DNA from: Eubacterium_B sp034180045
Lineage (GTDB): Bacteria > Bacillota > Clostridia > Peptostreptococcales > Anaerovoracaceae
NCBI GenBank assembly: GCA_034180045.1
Contig: JAXFOY010000019.1
Coordinates: 1-64,000, forward strand
Direction: 5' to 3'
DNA length: 64,000 nt
Under the pieces are notes generated by a model. That model ran no database searches. It was not told the DNA's origin and saw nothing but the letters and a program-made list of their open reading frames with translations. Position numbers and translations under genes: made by a program. Shown here piece by piece: positions 1 to 8,084 of this stretch (position 1 is the first letter of the stretch; every line of letters begins with the position of its first letter).

Positions 1-870
1 GAGCAGAGAACCACCCGCACCGAAACCGAAAACGAAACCAAAGAGGCGGACATCGTTTCTGCAAGAATAACCAAGCTTTTAGGCGAAAAGGCGTTTCAGT
101 TTTCTCCTGCCGAGTGGATTACCATTCACCGCAGATTGTTCGAGGGCGTATTTGACCACGCCGGACAAATCCGTCAGTATAACATTTCCAAAAAGGAATG
201 GATACTGAACGGTGCATCGGTTATCTACGCCGATTTCAACAGCATAAAAGACACTTTGGATTATGATTTTTCCACCGAAAAACAGTTTTCCTATGAGGGG
301 CTGTCGGTTGAAGCATCGGTAAAGCATCTTGCAAAATTCGCATCGGACATTTGGCAGATTCATCCCTTCGGCAAAGGCAACACAAGAGCCACCGCCGTGT
401 TTATGATTAAGTATATGAAAACCTTTGGGTTCCGTGTCAATAACGATGCGTTCCGTGAGAATTCTTGGTATTTACGTAATGCATTGGTTCGAGCAAACTA
501 TAACGATTTGCAAAAAGGCATTCATTCCACCACAAAGTTTTTGGAATTGTTTTTCTCGAACCTTCTGCTCGGTACAAACTACGAATTAAAAAATCGCTAT
601 ATGCACATTGACTTTATGGATGAGAACAATTCTCAAAGTGCCAAAAGCGAATCGCCAAAGTGCCAAATTGACACTTTGAAATGCACTTTAGAAGAACTTG
701 CGGTGTTAGACTTAATAAAAAAGAACCCGTCTGTTAAACAAACCGAACTTGCAGAACAAACAGGAAAATCCGTCAGAAGTATAAAGCGTATTATAGACTC
801 TCTGAAAGAAAAACAATATATCCGCAGAGTTGACGGCAAACGTTACGGCAAGTGGGAAGTTATGGTTTAG
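1..870 (+). CDS. Fic-family protein with C-terminal winged helix (5' end outside window)
   Basis: The frame is open from base 1, so the start lies upstream of the window; the TTG at 136 is internal. The Fic core motif reads HPFGKGNTRA (near base 360), matching the family pattern H-x-F-x-(D/E)-G-N-x-R except that the acidic metal-binding position is Lys. Fic enzymes usually transfer AMP from ATP to a target hydroxyl; the Lys makes catalysis uncertain. After a polar linker (bases 625-690), the last 60 residues form a helix-turn-helix (ELAEQTGKSVRSIKRIID), a common arrangement in Fic proteins thought to control their own expression. The linker DNA carries four copies of an AAAGTG motif, described separately. 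The following gene block may belong to the same accessory island. Confidence 0.85.
   Translation, partial: EQRTTRTETENETKEADIVSARITKLLGEKAFQFSPAEWITIHRRLFEGVFDHAGQIRQYNISKKEWILNGASVIYADFNSIKDTLDYDFSTEKQFSYEGLSVEASVKHLAKFASDIWQIHPFGKGNTRATAVFMIKYMKTFGFRVNNDAFRENSWYLRNALVRANYNDLQKGIHSTTKFLELFFSNLLLGTNYELKNRYMHIDFMDENNSQSAKSESPKCQIDTLKCTLEELAVLDLIKKNPSVKQTELAEQTGKSVRSIKRIIDSLKEKQYIRRVDGKRYGKWEVMV
634..690. repeat. AAAGTG repeat cluster inside the Fic gene
   Basis: CAAAGTGCCAAA occurs twice as a direct repeat (634-645 and 656-667). Two inverted relatives follow at 670-678 (reads CAAAGTGTC on the minus strand) and 682-690 (TAAAGTGCA on the minus strand). All four fall in the Fic-to-wHTH linker. 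They could be an operator for the encoded winged helix, or simply low-complexity linker coding; the sequence does not decide. Confidence 0.4.
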
Positions 871-885
871 TGTTTGCATTTCCTG

Positions 886-914
886 TTGTTAGAACGAAAC
901 TTTATAACTATTAT
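886..914 (+). promoter_or_regulatory. Possible sigma-A promoter of the methyltransferase/ATPase block
   Basis: TTGTTA (886-891) is followed after 17 bp by TATTAT (909-914). It lies between the Fic stop and the first small ORF and is the only reasonable promoter seen ahead of the block. The -35 is weak. Confidence 0.4.
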
Positions 915-964
915 AACGAGGTGCTCGATTATGATAAAAACCGTATCACAAACAACAATCGCTG

Positions 965-1123
965 ATGGCTGATGAGTTTAAAGAATTTCTTATTCACCAA
1001 TTAGGATTTGAATCTCATTCTGCATCAAGACATCAATACATGCAGATATACAAAGACAATGGAAAGTATTATTTAAAATTAAATCTTCAGGTAAGATTCA
1101 AGGGCGTTTCTGACGAAGAATAA
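965..1123 (+). CDS. Small hypothetical ORF (52 aa)
   Basis: ATG at 965 gives a 52-residue protein beginning MADEFKEFLIHQLGF and rich in charged and aromatic residues. No domain is recognised. A 13-codon mini-ORF (931-972) overlaps its start and has GAGG upstream at 918-921, so translational coupling is possible. It sits 27 bp before the first methyltransferase gene and could be a small accessory protein of the block or the remnant of a larger gene. Confidence 0.35.
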   Translation: MADEFKEFLIHQLGFESHSASRHQYMQIYKDNGKYYLKLNLQVRFKGVSDEE

Positions 1124-1150
1124 CTTGACTGAAATTGAAAGGAAAATTCC

Positions 1151-2083
1151 ATGAAAGTTGGTAGTTTATTTTCAGGCATAGGTGGGATCGACTTGTGATT
1201 CGCTCAAGCTGGATTTGAAATTTGCTGGGCGAACGAAATAGATCCAGATAGTTGCAAAACCTATAGACTCAACTTTCCGTCAACTCGTTTGATTGAGAGT
1301 GACATAAAAGATATTGAGCCCCGCTCATTAGAACCTGTTGATGTGATAACAGCTGGATTTCCATGCCAATCATTTTCCGTTTGCGGTAATCAACAAGGAT
1401 TTAAAGACAAAAGAGGTAATCTCTTCTTTGAAATAATGAGGATTACGGATAGATTGCAACCTCCTATTATTTTCTTGGAAAATGTCGTAAATCTCACGGA
1501 ACACGATAACGGAAAAACCTTTAACGCAATACATAATGAATTAGCAAGCCGAGACTACTGTATACGATATATCATTGCCGATGCTTGTGATTACGGTATC
1601 CCGCAGCACAGAACAAGGACATATATTGTTGCCTTTAAATCTAAAGAAGCTTGTGATAAATTCCGGTTCCCTGAAAAATGCAAACTTGAAAAAAGAATAT
1701 TTGATATTATCGATAAGAATGTCAAAGTAGATGATTCGTTTTATTTGAGCACTGATTCTTATCAATATAAAAAGTTATTCTCTACGATTAAAGACGATGA
1801 ACAAGTATATCGCTTTTCGGATTACGGAATTCAAGCGAGCAAAGAAGGAATATCTTTTACATTAAAAGCCAATATGGGTACTTGGAGAAATCGCGTTTCC
1901 TATATTAAAGATAATTTCGGAATTAGACGCATTACACCGTATAAATACCTTGCTCTACAGGGATTTCCCAAGGATTATCACTTTCCGAAAATTTCAATGA
2001 CGAGCACATATAAACAATGCGGTAACAGCGTGGTTGTGCCAGTCATCAGAAAGATTGCTGAACAAATAGTGAAAACTATATAA
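1151..2083 (+). pseudogene. DNA (cytosine-5) methyltransferase 1, interrupted by an in-frame TGA
   Basis: From ATG 1151 (AAAGGA upstream) the frame reads MKVGSLFSGIGGIDL, then TGA at 1196-1198, then FAQAGFEICWANEID and on to base 2083 without another stop. Homologues have Gly after DL, so a single GGA to TGA change explains it. The rest looks intact: motif IV GFPCQSFS with the catalytic Cys, motif VI LENVVN, motif VIII QHRTRTYIV, and motif X QCGNSVVVPV. About 310 codons is normal for the family. Restart at the downstream TTG (1289) would give a protein lacking the SAM-binding motif I. As written the product should be non-functional unless TGA is read through. It probably formed a pair with the next methyltransferase, as in systems with asymmetric targets. 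Confidence 0.85.
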
Positions 2084-2119
2084 ATGATTACAAAACCATA
2101 AATTAAAGGATTTTGCCCA

Positions 2120-3343
2120 ATGAGAATTATTGATTTATTCTCCGGAGCCGGAGGATTGACATTTGGATTTTATTATCGAATAAGAAACAATACTTTTGTT
2201 AGAAATAGAAAAAACTCATTCGTATTTGCTAATGAGTTTGATTCTCATGCTGCAAAAGCCTTTTCTGCTAACTATCCTGACATTACCATGCTGAATAAAG
2301 ATATTAAATCTTTAACAGAAAATGAAATTAGAGAACTAATAGGAGAAGAAAGTGTAGATCTAATTATTGGCGGACCACCATGTCAATCATTCAGCACAGT
2401 CGGACAACGCATTTACGATGAAAAGGCAATGTTGTATGAAGAATATCTACGCATTCTCAGTATTGTTCGTCCCAAGATGTTCCTTTTTGAAAATGTCAAA
2501 GGCATTCTGTCAATGAGGGAAACTTTCTATAAGACTGATGAAGACGGGAATATACTGTATACAACAACTAAAAACAAAGAAACCGGTAGAGAACGCAAGA
2601 AACCGATTATTGACCATTATGGTAGGCATGTAATGGACATCATTCAGGAAAAGTTTGCTAATATAACCGAAGACTTTGGATATAATATAGTAAAAGAAAC
2701 TTTAAACGCCGTTGATTTTGGCGTTCCAGAAAATAGAGAGCGTGTTTTTATCGTTGGAATGCGAAAAGATCTTAACATACAGTGGAAATTTCCTTCCCCA
2801 AAGGGCACTGACAAGTTAACGATCAAAGAGGCCATTTCAGATTTACCTTCTGTATGTGAAAATGAAAATGTCACTCAATATATCGTTCAACCTAAAAACA
2901 CATATCAAGAATTAATGAGGCGTGGCTCTCACAACATTACTCACCATTATTGCGGTGAGTACGGCGAAAAGATCCGAACAGTTATTGAAAATGTAAAACA
3001 AGGGCAAGGAAAAAACGATTTCAACAAACTAATTGAAAAAGGGCATATTGACGAAAAATATAAGCTCACATCGGGGTACGCAAATACTTATGGAAGACTG
3101 ATTGAAGATCAGCCTTGCACCACAATTACCAATAATATGAGCACCCCTTCTGGGCTTAGATGCATTCACTACGAACAAAATCGTGCACTTACGCCTCGTG
3201 AAGGTGCAAGAATACAATCTTTCCCCGATTGGTTTCAATTTGTTGGAGGTAAGTCTAATGTTACAACTCAGATTGGAAATGCAGTTCCTCCGTTGTTAGC
3301 CATCGCTTTGGCGAAACAAATCAATTCAGCTTTGAAAGGATGA
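2120..3343 (+). CDS. DNA (cytosine-5) methyltransferase 2
   Basis: A 407-residue C5-methyltransferase that transfers the SAM methyl group to cytosine C5. Motif I (IDLFSGAGGLTFGF) is at the N-terminus, motif IV GPPCQSFS supplies the catalytic Cys, motif VI is FENVKG, motif VIII ENRERVF, and motif X TQIGNAVPP. The stretch between VIII and X (roughly residues 235-345) is the target-recognition domain and looks unrelated to that of the preceding methyltransferase. The start is supported by AAAGGA nine bases upstream. The 3' end touches the next gene (stop at 3341-3343, likely next start at 3349), indicating one transcript. It should modify host DNA against the linked nuclease functions. Confidence 0.9.
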   Translation: MRIIDLFSGAGGLTFGFYYRIRNNTFVRNRKNSFVFANEFDSHAAKAFSANYPDITMLNKDIKSLTENEIRELIGEESVDLIIGGPPCQSFSTVGQRIYDEKAMLYEEYLRILSIVRPKMFLFENVKGILSMRETFYKTDEDGNILYTTTKNKETGRERKKPIIDHYGRHVMDIIQEKFANITEDFGYNIVKETLNAVDFGVPENRERVFIVGMRKDLNIQWKFPSPKGTDKLTIKEAISDLPSVCENENVTQYIVQPKNTYQELMRRGSHNITHHYCGEYGEKIRTVIENVKQGQGKNDFNKLIEKGHIDEKYKLTSGYANTYGRLIEDQPCTTITNNMSTPSGLRCIHYEQNRALTPREGARIQSFPDWFQFVGGKSNVTTQIGNAVPPLLAIALAKQINSALKG

Positions 3344-3348
3344 TATAC

Positions 3349-5469
3349 ATGGAAAATAACTTGATTACCAAAGCTAATCTGGTAAATGAAGAAGCTATGA
3401 ATACAGAAAACGCTATTTATTTTAATTTTTCATATTCAGCTTTGAAGCTACTTGGAAAAAATCTCTATAGCAATGCGGCTAACGCAATTTCCGAGCTGGT
3501 TGCAAATGCGCTGGATGCAAAAGCACCCAAAGTATATGTTTATATTGATATGTCTGATAAAAAGCATTCTGTTATCGAAATAATTGATAATGGTAGTGGT
3601 ATGGATTATGCTGATTTGGCTGAAAAGTATGTTTGGATTGGCAGAAACAAAAGAACAGATACCGATCTTAGTACAGCTGACAAAAAGACGGTTATGGGCA
3701 GAAAAGGTATCGGTAAGCTTGCGGCCTTGTATCTTTCTAACAAGTACTATATATTAACCAAAAAAGAAAACGACAGCTATGAAAACAAATGGGAAGTAAA
3801 CCTTTCAAAATACAAAGACTCTGATTTTCCTCGTCTTGATAAAGTTGCCAAATCAGTTTCTTTAGTGAACAAAGATATATGGGAAAGTTTTTCGAGTGGA
3901 ACGGCAATAAAGTTAGAAAATGTCGATTTGAGGCGAAACGGAGCTCAAAAAATTGAAGGGCTTCGTCGTGTCTTTTCGGATTTCTATTTAATTGATTCTT
4001 TGAAGTCTACCATATATGCTTCTGTTAAAACCAATAAAAATGATGTGGTAGATTTTAAGCCTGTAGAAAAAAAGATAGCCTATAAGAATTTCTATGCTTT
4101 ATTTGACAACAGTGGTTTAAATATTGCTTCGAAAATGTCTAAAAGCATTGCTTTTTCTTGGGCATCTCAATATGAACACATTGCCAACACTCCTCGTGAA
4201 ACTAAGTTTATTGACAAAGCACCTACTCCAACGAGTGGCAAATTTATATATAAATTTGAAGACGATTCCCAAGTGGAAAAAGATTACCTTTTAACTGGTT
4301 GGATAGCAATTCACAGTACTATCGAACAGAAAAATGCTGTTGATGACAACTTTATAAGGAACTCGATCTATCAACCGAACCGATTAAGATTATATGTTAG
4401 AAACAAACTGGCGGTTGCAGATTATTTTGTTATAAGCCCTAGTACTCAAGCTATGGCTAATTATATCGAGGGCGAAATAACATTCGATATTTTAGACGAT
4501 GATGATTTACCTGATATCGCAACATCTAGCCGACAAGACTTCTTGGATGACGATCGCATAACTTTATTAACTTCGATTGTAGATCCTATATTAACAAAAC
4601 TTTATGCTTTGAGAAACAGAGTTGGTAAAGAAATTACTGATGAAAATGATAAGTATACTGAATACCTTTTGGAGTTAGAAGAAGAAAAGTGTAAAGCTGA
4701 AGCCGAGGCACGTGCAAAAGCTGAATCTGAAGCTCAAGCCGCTCAAAAAGCAAAAGAGGAAGCTGAAAAGCGTCAATTCGAGGCAGAAGAAGAAGCTAAG
4801 AAGTATCATGCTCAAAGTAATACAATTTTCAGCGCTGTTACCGAAGATCAAAAAAGTTTTTCAGCAAAAACACATTTGGTTAAAACGAACGCTTTAACAA
4901 TTAGAAATGGCGTTACTACTCTTGCAAAAAAAATAGGTATTAATAACTACCGAGAATTAGGCGCCATTTCTGTGGCTACCGATAAAATTCTTAGTGCTTT
5001 AAAATATAGTGCACTTGCAAAATTCAATATTGAAGATGAATTTATTACGGAAGATTTATTCGTTTTTTGCAAGGAATATCTTCTTAATATATTGTCTAGA
5101 CAGTACTTCAATTTGCGTTTTAATATTGATGTTGATGGCAAATATATCGTGCGTTTCAATCCACAATATGTGTCCCTGATGTTAGACAATTTGGTTTCCA
5201 ATTCTCTGAAAAGTAATTCTACAGGGTTTTATTTAAACATGAAAAACATTGATACCCCGAGCATTGTAGTTTTAGATAATGGAACTGGATTTGGTAGTGC
5301 TGATATGAATCGTATCTTTGAATTTGGTTTTAGTAATACAGGTGGAACGGGTATTGGATTATATAATGTTGAAAGTGTTGTCAAAAAAATGCACGGTCGA
5401 ATTTCTGCGGAAAATAATGAACCTAACGGTGCAAAATTTGTCATAACATTGCCTCAAAGGGAGATATAA
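3349..5469 (+). CDS. Double GHKL ATPase (MutL/MORC-like N-terminus, coiled coil, histidine-kinase-like C-terminus)
   Basis: Two ATP-binding GHKL modules lie in one ~706-residue protein. The first has SELVANALDA (N-box, near residue 50), IIDNGSGM (near 80) and GRKGIGK (near 118), the MutL/HSP90/MORC type. A Glu/Ala/Lys-rich coiled coil spans about residues 438-490. The second has LDNLVSNSLKSN (near 612), VLDNGTGFG (near 642) and GGTGIGLYNV (near 664), the histidine-kinase type; a clear phospho-accepting H-box was not found, although a His sits just after the coiled coil (near 510). GHKL ATPases of this class are known next to restriction-modification genes. Start at 3349 is preferred over 3340 because AAAGGA (3335-3340) then has normal spacing. 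The next gene encodes a receiver domain, suggesting that the pair communicate. Confidence 0.85.
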   Translation: MENNLITKANLVNEEAMNTENAIYFNFSYSALKLLGKNLYSNAANAISELVANALDAKAPKVYVYIDMSDKKHSVIEIIDNGSGMDYADLAEKYVWIGRNKRTDTDLSTADKKTVMGRKGIGKLAALYLSNKYYILTKKENDSYENKWEVNLSKYKDSDFPRLDKVAKSVSLVNKDIWESFSSGTAIKLENVDLRRNGAQKIEGLRRVFSDFYLIDSLKSTIYASVKTNKNDVVDFKPVEKKIAYKNFYALFDNSGLNIASKMSKSIAFSWASQYEHIANTPRETKFIDKAPTPTSGKFIYKFEDDSQVEKDYLLTGWIAIHSTIEQKNAVDDNFIRNSIYQPNRLRLYVRNKLAVADYFVISPSTQAMANYIEGEITFDILDDDDLPDIATSSRQDFLDDDRITLLTSIVDPILTKLYALRNRVGKEITDENDKYTEYLLELEEEKCKAEAEARAKAESEAQAAQKAKEEAEKRQFEAEEEAKKYHAQSNTIFSAVTEDQKSFSAKTHLVKTNALTIRNGVTTLAKKIGINNYRELGAISVATDKILSALKYSALAKFNIEDEFITEDLFVFCKEYLLNILSRQYFNLRFNIDVDGKYIVRFNPQYVSLMLDNLVSNSLKSNSTGFYLNMKNIDTPSIVVLDNGTGFGSADMNRIFEFGFSNTGGTGIGLYNVESVVKKMHGRISAENNEPNGAKFVITLPQREI

Positions 5470-5473
5470 ACAA

Positions 5474-6472
5474 ATGAACACGATGTATAAAATATTGTGG
5501 ATAGATGATAGTGAGGATTTCATAGAAACGGCACGGGAATTAATAGAAGATTCTGTAAAGCAGAACAACATGATGCCTCACCTCACCATATACAGTCAAT
5601 TCAAAGATTATAAAGAAAAAGAATTAGACAATTTTGATGTGGAAATCTTTAATCTGTACGATCAAATTGTTATTGATTACGCAATTTCGGGCACAACCGG
5701 TGATGTAATTATCCGAGATTTAAGAAGTCGCAACATTTACACCGATATTGTTTTCTATTCAAGCAATTATGCAACAATGAAGCAAGAAATGAAAAATAGC
5801 GATGAACATCTAGATGGAGTTTTCTTTTCTACGAGAGAGGATTTGACTAGCACCGTTGATAAAGTAATTAAGAAAAATATTAAACGTGAATATAGTATAG
5901 CAAATATCAGAGGATTAATTATGGATAGCACATCCGAATTTGACTATATCTGTAGAACTACTACACTTGCTTTGTTTGACAAACTTTCTGATACTAAAAA
6001 GGAAATAATAGTTAACAAAGCAAGAGAATTCGTTGAAAATGCGGAATCAAATTCGAAAAGTAATTTCAACAAGCTTTCCTCAAAGAATGGCTATAAATTT
6101 TTAAAAGCCGCAATGGAATCTGTAGACTATGTTATGAACAATAAAGATAGATATGCAATTATGGCATTGGTCGTAAGAGAATTTGAGGACGATTCTACTT
6201 GGAATGATACATTTGCTGACAAGTACCAACGCAATTTAATAAAACCTCGCAACGATTTAGCGCACAATAAATTGTATTATGGTTCTTGTCAAAAGAAAAT
6301 ACATATTGCGAAACAAAGACAACAATTCAACTGTAATGAGGATTGCGAAAATTGCACCAGTAAATATAGCATTGAATCATGCGAAGAACTTCGTAAATTG
6401 ATGTATTATTATCATCAGCTTTTAAATCAGATTAATATTAAAACAGACGAAATATTAACCTCGTCTATATAG
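5474..6472 (+). CDS. Receiver-domain protein with C-terminal HEPN-like motif
   Basis: Residues 1-135 resemble a response-regulator receiver: KILWIDDSEDF supplies the acidic pair (D11, D12), IVIDYA supplies the likely phospho-acceptor D68, and IVFYSS the Ser/Thr position. The conserved Lys after beta-5 is not obvious (GVFFSTRED). The C-terminal part (about 150-332) is helical and is not a DNA-binding domain I recognise. It carries RNDLAH (259-264), an R-x4-H motif of the kind that forms the HEPN ribonuclease active site, followed by a Cys cluster (C287, C291, C294, C303) that could bind zinc. It starts four bases after the ATPase stop with GGGAG upstream, so co-expression is near certain. A plausible role is an effector switched by its neighbour; the HEPN call is inference from one motif. 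Confidence 0.7.
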   Translation: MNTMYKILWIDDSEDFIETARELIEDSVKQNNMMPHLTIYSQFKDYKEKELDNFDVEIFNLYDQIVIDYAISGTTGDVIIRDLRSRNIYTDIVFYSSNYATMKQEMKNSDEHLDGVFFSTREDLTSTVDKVIKKNIKREYSIANIRGLIMDSTSEFDYICRTTTLALFDKLSDTKKEIIVNKAREFVENAESNSKSNFNKLSSKNGYKFLKAAMESVDYVMNNKDRYAIMALVVREFEDDSTWNDTFADKYQRNLIKPRNDLAHNKLYYGSCQKKIHIAKQRQQFNCNEDCENCTSKYSIESCEELRKLMYYYHQLLNQINIKTDEILTSSI

Positions 6473-6479
6473 GTGTATT

Positions 6480-6908
6480 ATGCAACAGAGAAAACGACGT
6501 GAAAAAACAGACGGCTTAGGATATTATACATATTGGGATAAAAATCGAGATTGTGGGTGCATATACTGCGGTGATGTTGCTACAACCAGAGAGCATGTTC
6601 CCTCCAAGACTTTTTTAATTGAACCTTATCCTGATAATTTACCAACTATACCGGCGTGTTTTCATTGTAACAATGGTTTTTCTTTTGACGAACAGTATTG
6701 TGCTTATTATCTCGAAATATTGAAAAGCAATATTTTTATTGGATATGAGTGCAATAAAAAAGTATTAACCGCATTAGAAAATGATCCTTCTTTAAAACAT
6801 TTAATAGAATCTCAAATAAAGATAATCGATGGAAAAATTCATTTTAATGTCGACAGAGAGCGATTCGTTAGGATTATCAATAAACTCGCAATAGGTCACG
6901 CAGGATAA
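6480..6908 (+). CDS. HNH-type endonuclease, probably C-terminally truncated
   Basis: A 142-residue protein with CIYCG (a zinc-binding CxxC), then TREHVPSKTF (the EH of the HNH motif), then ACFHCNNGFS (second CxxC followed by the Asn pair). This is the zinc-stabilised beta-beta-alpha metal nuclease fold. It begins seven bases after the receiver gene, so it belongs to the same operon. The protein stops at KLAIGHAG; as I recall, homologues with this layout continue well beyond a KLAxGHA segment, so the C-terminal half seems to be missing. The stop lies about 30 bp before an IS, implying local decay rather than direct interruption by the element. The remaining HNH motif itself is complete. Confidence 0.75.
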   Translation: MQQRKRREKTDGLGYYTYWDKNRDCGCIYCGDVATTREHVPSKTFLIEPYPDNLPTIPACFHCNNGFSFDEQYCAYYLEILKSNIFIGYECNKKVLTALENDPSLKHLIESQIKIIDGKIHFNVDRERFVRIINKLAIGHAG

Positions 6909-6938
6909 GATTTTGATTGTTAGGTGATAATACATATG

Positions 6939-7836
6939 TGACAAAAAAATAGAAAGCCATCTGGTAAAATGAGTTTAACGACCAACCATAGTATCAGAGA
7001 AAGGCTTTCTATGAGAATTAGTATAACAGAAGAAATGAAATTTCGCCAGAGGGTTGTTGAATACGCCATAAAATATGATAATAACGCAAAAGCTGCCAGA
7101 AGATACGATACAAGCAGGCAGCAGGTACAAAGATGGCGAAAGAAATATGATGGAACAGTACAATCACTAGCTAATAAATCAAGGCGTCCCCATAGTCATC
7201 CACAGGCACATACAAAGGCAGAAATAGAGCTAATAGAGAAAAAGTATATCAGACACAAACATGAGGGAGTAGGTCAGGTGTACAGAAAGTGTAAGGATGC
7301 AGGTTATACTCGTAGTTATGAGTCTATGTGTAAGCAAATCAAAAGATTAAAAAACTATGAAAAACCTAAACGGATCAGCTATCCGAAAAGCAAATACAAG
7401 CCGGTGAAAGCTAGTTATCCGGGTGAATATGTTCAAATGGATGTAAAGTATGTTCCGGTTGAATGTATAGGATTCAAGAGTGATTACGATAGATACTATC
7501 AGATAACAGCAATAGATTTGTATAGTCGAAAAAGAATAATAAAATTGGTAAATGAGCATAGTACATACGAAACATCAAGGATGTTAAGGAGAACGGACAA
7601 GACCGTACTCGCTTTGGCAAAATGGAGTAGTGGAAAGAAGTCATAAAATAGATAATGAAATTTTTTATTCAAGACGAAGATTCAGAAGTGAAGAAGAGAT
7701 GTATAAGGCATTTAATAGATATGCAAGTAGAACCAATAATATAGCAAGAAGAGTACTAGACTTTAAGACCCATAATGAAATGGTTACAGCGTATCACAAG
7801 AACATAGCATAGATATTAACCGGATGGCTTTTGTCA
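6939..7836 (+). mobile_element. IS481-like insertion sequence, internally deleted
   Basis: The element begins TGACAAAA and ends TTTTGTCA. It is flanked on both sides by CATATG (6933-6938 and 7837-7842), a 6-bp target duplication of a palindromic site. A second conserved block, GCCATC(T/C)GGT, lies a little inside both ends. At about 898 bp it is shorter than typical members and its transposase is broken, so it should not move on its own. Removing it joins the region after the HNH stop to the region before the redox operon promoter. Confidence 0.75.
7011..7812 (+). pseudogene. IS481-family transposase, middle deleted and frameshifted
   Basis: The N-terminal part has a helix-turn-helix (ARRYDTSRQQVQRWRKKY) and the start of an rve/DDE integrase core (VQMDVKYVPVE, with the first catalytic Asp; YYQITAIDLYSR). 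Near base 7585 the sequence jumps: frame 1 runs on as nonsense to a stop at 7646, while another frame picks up RPYSLWQNGVVERSHK (third catalytic residue, Glu) and runs to 7812. The segment with the second catalytic Asp is absent, so a few hundred bases were deleted with loss of frame. Start at 7011 is likely (GAAAGG upstream); an in-frame ATG at 6969 also exists. Confidence 0.75.
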
Positions 7837-7886
7837 CATATGTTTGACAATCCTAGAAAGCCTTTCTACAGCCTATATAAAAACAT

Positions 7887-7915
7887 TTGATTTTTATCAA
7901 AAAAATATATATAAT
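7887..7915 (+). promoter_or_regulatory. Sigma-A promoter of the flavin/haem redox operon
   Basis: TTGATT (7887-7892), 17-bp spacer, TATAAT (7910-7915). Transcription would start near 7922, giving a leader of about 160 bases before the first gene at 8085. Confidence 0.6.
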
Positions 7916-7956
7916 TATATAGGTTCTTGTTGCGATGAGAACTTATATTTTTGTGT

Positions 7957-7983
7957 AAAAGTTAGCATCTCCTAACTTTTTTT
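7957..7983 (+). terminator. Early terminator / attenuator in the redox operon leader
   Basis: AAAAGTTAG (7957-7965), six-base loop, CTAACTTTT (7972-7980) continuing into a run of seven T. It lies only about 35-60 bases downstream of the predicted start site. A preceding hairpin is formed by GTTCT (7923-7927) and AGAAC (7938-7942). The arrangement suggests attenuation, though it could be a leftover terminator of an upstream gene. Confidence 0.6.
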
Positions 7984-8084
7984 GACTAAATATATCATAT
8001 AATCAAATCTATTGAGGAAAGAGAAAAAATTTCGCAATCCGGAATAATTGATACAAACTTATCTACTAAGGAGGAATAAAGCTA

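Noticed and set aside
634..690. Possible CRISPR-like repeat array
   Set aside because: The repeats are 12 bp or shorter, irregularly spaced, in mixed orientation and lie inside a coding sequence. No CRISPR array or cas gene was seen in the window.
1196..1198. Recoding of TGA (as Gly, Trp or selenocysteine) in the methyltransferase
   Set aside because: TGA is used as an ordinary stop elsewhere (for example 3341-3343 and 34042-34044) and no selenocysteine-type hairpin context is evident, so a point mutation is the simpler reading.
4712..4897. Separate Lys-rich small protein in the ATPase gene
   Set aside because: Out-of-frame reading of the coiled-coil coding segment; no ribosome binding site.
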